Below, one piece after another: positions 33,830 through 37,970 of a stretch of DNA of 37,970 nt. Positions within the stretch are counted from its first letter, which is position 1. Every line of letters begins with the position of its first letter. A program made the position numbers and the translations under genes. The notes below the pieces were generated by a model. It was not told the origin of the DNA, ran no database searches, and saw nothing but the letters and a program-made list of their open reading frames with translations. This stretch comes from Oscillospiraceae bacterium (lineage in GTDB: Bacteria; Bacillota; Clostridia; Oscillospirales; Ruminococcaceae), in the NCBI GenBank assembly GCA_029267825.1, contig JAJUHO010000006.1:1-37970 (forward strand), in the 5' to 3' direction.

Positions 33830-34774
33830 TTATTTGCAAATTCGGCAAGATGAACAATCGGTGCATGATGAACTGCATAAGGTACTTTTGACAATGGAAA
33901 AAGTGCAGTCATTTATTTTAAAAGTTTTTGTTTTGTCAGATGAAATTGTAACACTATCAGCACCAAAATCAATTTTTATTGGAATTAAAATTTCTTCTTC
34001 CGGATTTAATGGAGATGGGATTTTCAATGGAGAGAAAAATACTGGTTTTTCATTTTTAGGATAGACGGCAATAGAGTTTGTTGCACAAAGCATAGAGGAA
34101 ATGGTACCGTCTTCATTAAAGCAAAGAGAATTGCTGTCTGCACAAATTGCTATTGCGTTTGGGTCGTAAGCTTCTAAGGCTCCAATCGGTGTATTTATTT
34201 TTATAGGGAAATCCGGTTCAGTTGATTTTAAAATCCCGCTTTCAAAAAGGGCGAAACCTTTTTTGGTGCTTATTTTTCCTACGGGTGTAATAATATCTAT
34301 TTTTTCGCCGGGAAACAGGGTAAGACTTTTTATTGTTCCACTGCGGTAAAAGCATATGCCATTTACCATTGCCGTAAAATCAGCAAAATCAAAGCTGAAA
34401 TTTAGGGGGATATTAAAATTCCTTTCATCATCTTCTGACCAATATCCGCTTATTTTCCCATTTGTCGGGAAAACCCGTTTTACTTCGCCTGTGTTATAAA
34501 AAGTCACAAGTTCCGCCGGCATTTCGCCGATTGGAGTTAAAATTTCGGTCTGATTTTCAAGCGATACTGCTTTTAAATTGCCATCCGGGTAAAAAGATAT
34601 TGATTTTGTATATTTTCTGCGCAGGGTTTCTTCACCATATTGCGGTATAAGAGGTCCGCATTCGGTAAATACAATATTTTCTTTATTAAGAATGCATTCT
34701 TTTAATGTTCCGTCTGGATAATATTCGGCTCTTTCAATTCCGTCAAGCGTTCCGAATTTTGTTTTTGCTTCCAT
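33830..34774 (-). CDS. Unrecognised repeat protein with C-terminal cysteine cluster, linked to AnfO
   Basis: 314 residues, no signal peptide or membrane helix. At least six degenerate copies of a strand-turn-strand unit of the type FYPDGxLK are seen at 18-25, 61-68, 92-99, 142-149, 176-183 and 218-226. Several are followed about 10-15 residues later by a T-P-I/V-G turn (80-83, 163-166, 195-198). The units resemble MORN-like or YwqK-type repeats. The last 15 residues hold five cysteines, C300-X3-C304-X2-C307-X2-C310-X2-C313, with another at 290, a layout suited to binding metal or an Fe-S cluster. The ATG directly follows the AnfO-like stop (TAA-ATG), with AAAGGAG inside that gene. I do not know this protein; a nitrogenase-related role is inferred from position only. 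Confidence 0.75.
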   Translation of the reverse strand: MEAKTKFGTLDGIERAEYYPDGTLKECILNKENIVFTECGPLIPQYGEETLRRKYTKSISFYPDGNLKAVSLENQTEILTPIGEMPAELVTFYNTGEVKRVFPTNGKISGYWSEDDERNFNIPLNFSFDFADFTAMVNGICFYRSGTIKSLTLFPGEKIDIITPVGKISTKKGFALFESGILKSTEPDFPIKINTPIGALEAYDPNAIAICADSNSLCFNEDGTISSMLCATNSIAVYPKNEKPVFFSPLKIPSPLNPEEEILIPIKIDFGADSVTISSDKTKTFKINDCTFSIVKSTLCSSSCTDCSSCRICK

Positions 34775-35386
34775 TTAAATCGGCTCCTTTCCGCATAATT
34801 TATTTTTAATGACTGCAACAGTTTTTCCGTCTTGTTTTTTTAAGGTTATATCATACCCAAATTCATTAATCCAAGGCGGCAAATGGGTGCATACAAGTTC
34901 AAGTTCCCAAAATGGTGTTTCTTTAAAAAATTTCCGCAAAGCTTTTTTTGATGATATTTCAGGAAAATTTTCCTGCAACATGGCAAGGTCAAAATAATAT
35001 TTTCCGGGAATTGAGGTTTCAATAGGCTTTTGCGGAATTTTATTATTTTCGTCATTTGACCGAATATCTTCAATTATTCCGTCAAGAGAAGCGTCGTTTA
35101 ATTCGGATATAGAAAAAATATGGAATCCAAGTGAATCAAATACAGTAAATGGAAGTCCTGTAATTTCTATTCCTGCTATTATTTTGCATTTGCCAAGTTT
35201 CTTTGAAAGAGAAAGCAGTTCGCTTCTTAAAGAAGCAATACCGCTTTTGTTATTGAAATTTATAGGCAATTCGCTTGAAACTGCCCAGCCGTTTTCATCC
35301 TTTGACATTACAATGATATGACTCGACTCAAAAAATGAATTTGATACACTATAATCTTTCATTATGATTGCGATGCTTTCGTCCAT
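34775..35386 (-). CDS. AnfO-like nitrogenase accessory protein
   Basis: 203 residues, soluble. It matches my recollection of the AnfO family (Fe-only nitrogenase accessory): an N-terminal part with LPINFNNKSGIASLRSELLS, the block KCKIIAGIEITGLPFTVFDS and LGFHIF, and a C-terminal part with FFKETPFWELELVCTHLPPW. AnfO is described as tightly linked to Fe-only nitrogenase operons and its biochemical role is poorly known. AAGGAGGG precedes the ATG. It is divergent from nifH across 304 bases, has its own promoter, and is coupled to the repeat protein. The nitrogenase alpha subunit next door looks Mo-type rather than AnfD, so the pairing is unexpected. Confidence 0.75.
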   Translation of the reverse strand: MDESIAIIMKDYSVSNSFFESSHIIVMSKDENGWAVSSELPINFNNKSGIASLRSELLSLSKKLGKCKIIAGIEITGLPFTVFDSLGFHIFSISELNDASLDGIIEDIRSNDENNKIPQKPIETSIPGKYYFDLAMLQENFPEISSKKALRKFFKETPFWELELVCTHLPPWINEFGYDITLKKQDGKTVAVIKNKLCGKEPI

Positions 35387-35412
35387 AATCGCACCCTCCT
35401 TTATTATGTTTT

Positions 35413-35442
35413 AGTATATATCTTGCTTTAAATAAGTGTCAA
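35413..35442 (-). promoter_or_regulatory. Promoter of the AnfO-like operon
   Basis: On the minus strand, TTGACA, an 18-base spacer and TATACT, 27 bases upstream of the ATG. Bases 35443-35537, between this promoter and the nifH promoter, are A/T-rich with no other structure I can name. Confidence 0.7.
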
Positions 35443-35537
35443 GAGATTTTGGTAGAAAAATGTTTTTGCAAGTTTAATATATATAAATTGCATAAAATGC
35501 TTTGCCTAAAATTGCAATTTATCTAAAAACCAATGTA

Positions 35538-35566
35538 TTGATACTTTTGGCAAAAAGCCGTATACT
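35538..35566 (+). promoter_or_regulatory. Promoter of the nifH operon
   Basis: TTGATA (35538-35543), a 17-base spacer and TATACT (35561-35566). This is a sigma-A type promoter; no sigma-54 -24/-12 element is seen. The spacer holds GGC-AAAAA-GCC (35549-35559), a small palindrome that could be an operator. The predicted leader is about 118 bases. Confidence 0.7.
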
Positions 35567-35599
35567 TTAAGCATAGCAAAAACAATTTATAAAAATCAT

Positions 35600-35653
35600 A
35601 AAGACAACGGGGTCTGAAAATGCCAAAGGCGGCTTTTCAGGCCCCGTTTCTTT
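35600..35653 (+). promoter_or_regulatory. Terminator-like hairpin in the nifH leader (candidate attenuator)
   Basis: A long stem: AACGGGG (35606-35612) with CCCCGTT (35642-35648), a T-G wobble, CTGAAAA (35614-35620) with TTTTCAG (35634-35640), a bulged T, and GCC with GGC. The loop is the hexamer AAAGGC. It is followed by TTCTTT. It lies between the nifH promoter and start codon, so it must be read through for nif expression. A hexaloop with A at position 1 and G at position 4 is what ANTAR antiterminators recognise, but a clear second hairpin is missing. Confidence 0.6.
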
Positions 35654-35666
35654 AAGATAGCTTTAA

Positions 35667-36509
<843 letters not shown>

Positions 36510-36528
36510 TTTGAAAGGGGAATAAATT

Positions 36529-36855
36529 ATGTTGCTTGTCAGAGCCATTATAAGACCTGAAAAAACCGGAATAGTTATGTCAGAGCTTCTTGCGGCCGGA
36601 TTTCCTGCAATAACCAAAATGGATGTTTACGGACGTGGAAAGCAAAAGGGGATTACAGTAGGAGATATTCATTATGACGAAATACCAAAGGAAATGCTCT
36701 TAATTGTAGTAAATGATGATGATAAAGACGATGTCGTAAAAGTCATCATGAGAACAGCCCGTACCGCTCCAAACGGCACATACGGCGATGGAAGGATTTT
36801 TATAAGCCCCGTTGAGGAGGCATATACAATCAGCACAGGCAAAAAAGGCTTGTAA
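36529..36855 (+). CDS. nifI1: PII-family nitrogenase regulator NifI1
   Basis: 108 residues, PII fold. NifI1 and NifI2 form a complex that binds the nitrogenase component 1 and turns off its activity after ammonium addition, with 2-oxoglutarate and ATP relieving it. The sequence shows the NifI1 pattern: MLLVRAIIRPEK, the T-loop segment GRGKQKGITVGDIHYDEIPK, and the C-terminal GDGRIFISPVEEAYTISTGKKG. AAAGGGG precedes the ATG, 19 bases after nifH. Its place between nifH and nifD is the standard position in methanogens and Clostridia. Confidence 0.93.
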   Translation: MLLVRAIIRPEKTGIVMSELLAAGFPAITKMDVYGRGKQKGITVGDIHYDEIPKEMLLIVVNDDDKDDVVKVIMRTARTAPNGTYGDGRIFISPVEEAYTISTGKKGL

Positions 36856-36868
36856 GGGGGGATTTTTA

Positions 36869-37249
36869 ATGAAAGAGATAATGGCTATAATAAGGGTTAA
36901 CATGGTAAATCCGACCAAAGAAGCCCTTGCCAAAGCCGGTTTTCCGGCGCTTTCCTGCCGCAAATGTCTTGGCAGAGGGAAAAAAGGCATTGACCCGGCA
37001 GTGCTTCAAGCCGTTGTAGATTCAGGTGAAATTCCCGCGAATTCAGTTGGCGAACATATGACAGAAACGCAAAGGCTTATTGCCAAAAGATTTTTTACAA
37101 TAATAGTTGATGATGATAAAGTTGATTTGGCGGTAAAAACGATTATTGATACAAATCAAACCGGAAATCCGGGCGACGGAAAGATTTTTATATTGCCTGT
37201 ATGCGAAGCATATACCGTAAGAACCGGCGAACGCAACGATCAGGTTTGA
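36869..37249 (+). CDS. nifI2: PII-family nitrogenase regulator NifI2
   Basis: 126 residues, PII fold with a longer T-loop than NifI1 (about residues 36-68), as is usual for NifI2. Landmarks are KEIMAIIRVNMVNPTK, FPALSCRKCLGRGKKGI, then FFTIIVDDDKVDLAV and GDGKIFILPVCEAYTVRTGE. The ATG at 36869 has AAGGGGGG upstream; a 19-codon extension would run into nifI1. Partner of NifI1 in post-translational switch-off of nitrogenase. Confidence 0.93.
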   Translation: MKEIMAIIRVNMVNPTKEALAKAGFPALSCRKCLGRGKKGIDPAVLQAVVDSGEIPANSVGEHMTETQRLIAKRFFTIIVDDDKVDLAVKTIIDTNQTGNPGDGKIFILPVCEAYTVRTGERNDQV

Positions 37250-37265
37250 TAAAGGGGTGGGAATA

Positions 37266-37970
37266 ATGGATGAACGCACAAAAATACTTGAAAAATACAG
37301 TTCAAGGGTATATAGGAATAGGAAAGAGCATGTGCTTCAAATAGAGGAAGAGGGGTTAAATCCAAGCATAATGGCAAATACCCGCTCTGTTCCCGGAATA
37401 ATGACAAATAGGGGATGCTGTTATGCCGGCTGCAAGGGCGTTGTTCTTGGCCCTCTTAAAGATGTTGCGATAATCACTCATGGACCGATAGGCTGCGGAT
37501 TTTATTCATGGGGAACAAGAAGGCATAAAGGCAAATGTGAGGATGGAAGGAATTTTCTTGAATATTGTCTTTCTACCGATATGCAGGAACCGGATATTGT
37601 TTTTGGAGGAGAAAAAAAATTAAAGCAGGCTATTGCTGAAACAGTGGATATATTCAATCCAAAATGCATAATGATATGTTCAACTTGTCCGGTGGGCCTT
37701 ATTGGGGATGATATCCATGCGGTTGCTTCTTGGGCTGAAAAGGAATACGGCATAAAATGCATAGCATTCAGTTGTGAGGGATATAAGGGTGTCAGCCAGT
37801 CGGGTGGGCACCATATAGCAAACAATGGGCTTATGAGACATGTAATAGGCACAGGAGATGCTCCTCCTTCAAAAAGGTACTCTGTAAATATTTTGGGTGA
37901 ATACAATATAGGCGGCGACGGTTGGGAAACATCAAGAATTTTAAAGAGGATAGGTTATGATGTCATATCA
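37266..37970 (+). CDS. nifD: Nitrogenase component 1 alpha subunit NifD, 5' part (partial)
   Basis: First 235 codons, open to the window edge. Alpha chain of component 1, which with NifK reduces N2. P-cluster ligand cysteines are in place: C51 (NRGCCYAGCKG), C77 (GPIGCGFYSW) and C141 (STCPVGLIGDD). Residues around the active-site cofactor are kept: R85 (GTRRHK, matching R96 of Azotobacter), Q178 and H182 (GVSQSGGHH, matching Q191 and H195). The pattern follows clostridial NifD rather than AnfD or VnfD. The cofactor ligands Cys275 and His442 lie outside the window. AAGGGGTGG precedes the ATG. A Cys at 52 replaces the usual Ala beside a P-cluster ligand. Confidence 0.9.
   Translation, partial: MDERTKILEKYSSRVYRNRKEHVLQIEEEGLNPSIMANTRSVPGIMTNRGCCYAGCKGVVLGPLKDVAIITHGPIGCGFYSWGTRRHKGKCEDGRNFLEYCLSTDMQEPDIVFGGEKKLKQAIAETVDIFNPKCIMICSTCPVGLIGDDIHAVASWAEKEYGIKCIAFSCEGYKGVSQSGGHHIANNGLMRHVIGTGDAPPSKRYSVNILGEYNIGGDGWETSRILKRIGYDVIS

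Overview
This is about 38 kb of a low-GC chromosome from an anaerobic, endospore-forming member of the Clostridia, probably Oscillospirales-like (the family placement is inference). The support comes from an alpha/beta-type small acid-soluble spore protein, a RuvC-RuvA-RuvB set (RuvC is absent from Bacilli), short Clostridia-type ThiC, DUF5711, RNHCP and DUF3343 proteins, AGGAGG-type ribosome binding sites, and a nifH-nifI1-nifI2-nifD operon typical of strictly anaerobic diazotrophs. I see no rRNA, tRNA, CRISPR array, prophage or insertion sequence. The window reads as core chromosome plus one nitrogenase locus at the right edge.

Layout. 1-520: 3' end of purD and its terminator. 540-5000: two metal transport operons. 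The first is feoA-feoB with a small Cys-rich membrane protein. The second is a DUF318 permease with a TIGR03943 partner. Each has a good promoter with a palindrome at the presumed transcription start. 5070-6891: a membrane PASTA protein whose kinase domain has lost its catalytic residues. 6914-9923: thiamine operon thiC-thiE-thiD behind a TPP riboswitch with a terminator. 9967-18029 (minus strand): spore protein; FAD dehydrogenase; the c-di-AMP pair cdaA-cdaR; then pheA-ispD-ispF followed by a DUF3343 protein and a cysteine-desulfurase-like enzyme. 18087-19058: a small unknown protein, an 11-codon ORF followed at once by a hairpin, and an RNHCP protein. 19091-29917: a long same-strand run of ruvC-ruvA-sseB-like-ruvB-glmM-methyltransferase-ecfA1-ecfA2-ecfT-truA-DUF5711-cvpA. 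29936-32332: a ClpE-like unfoldase. 32365-33826: a D,D-carboxypeptidase. 33830-35442 (minus): an AnfO-like gene translationally coupled to an unrecognised repeat protein with a C-terminal cysteine cluster. 35538-37970: nifH promoter, a leader with a terminator-like hairpin, then nifH, nifI1, nifI2 and the first 235 codons of nifD.

How the genes work together. The feo and permease operons handle metal ions. ThiC, ThiE and ThiD make thiamine phosphate under TPP control, and the ECF module energises uptake by substrate-binding subunits encoded elsewhere. NifH, NifI1 and NifI2 with NifD form a nitrogenase whose activity is switched by the two PII-like proteins. The divergent AnfO-like/repeat-protein pair is the part of the window most likely to hold undescribed biology. 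Other items worth following up are the hairpin in the nifH leader, the PASTA pseudokinase and the small ORF ahead of the RNHCP gene. Functional assignments rest on recognising motifs and family patterns by eye; no database search was run.
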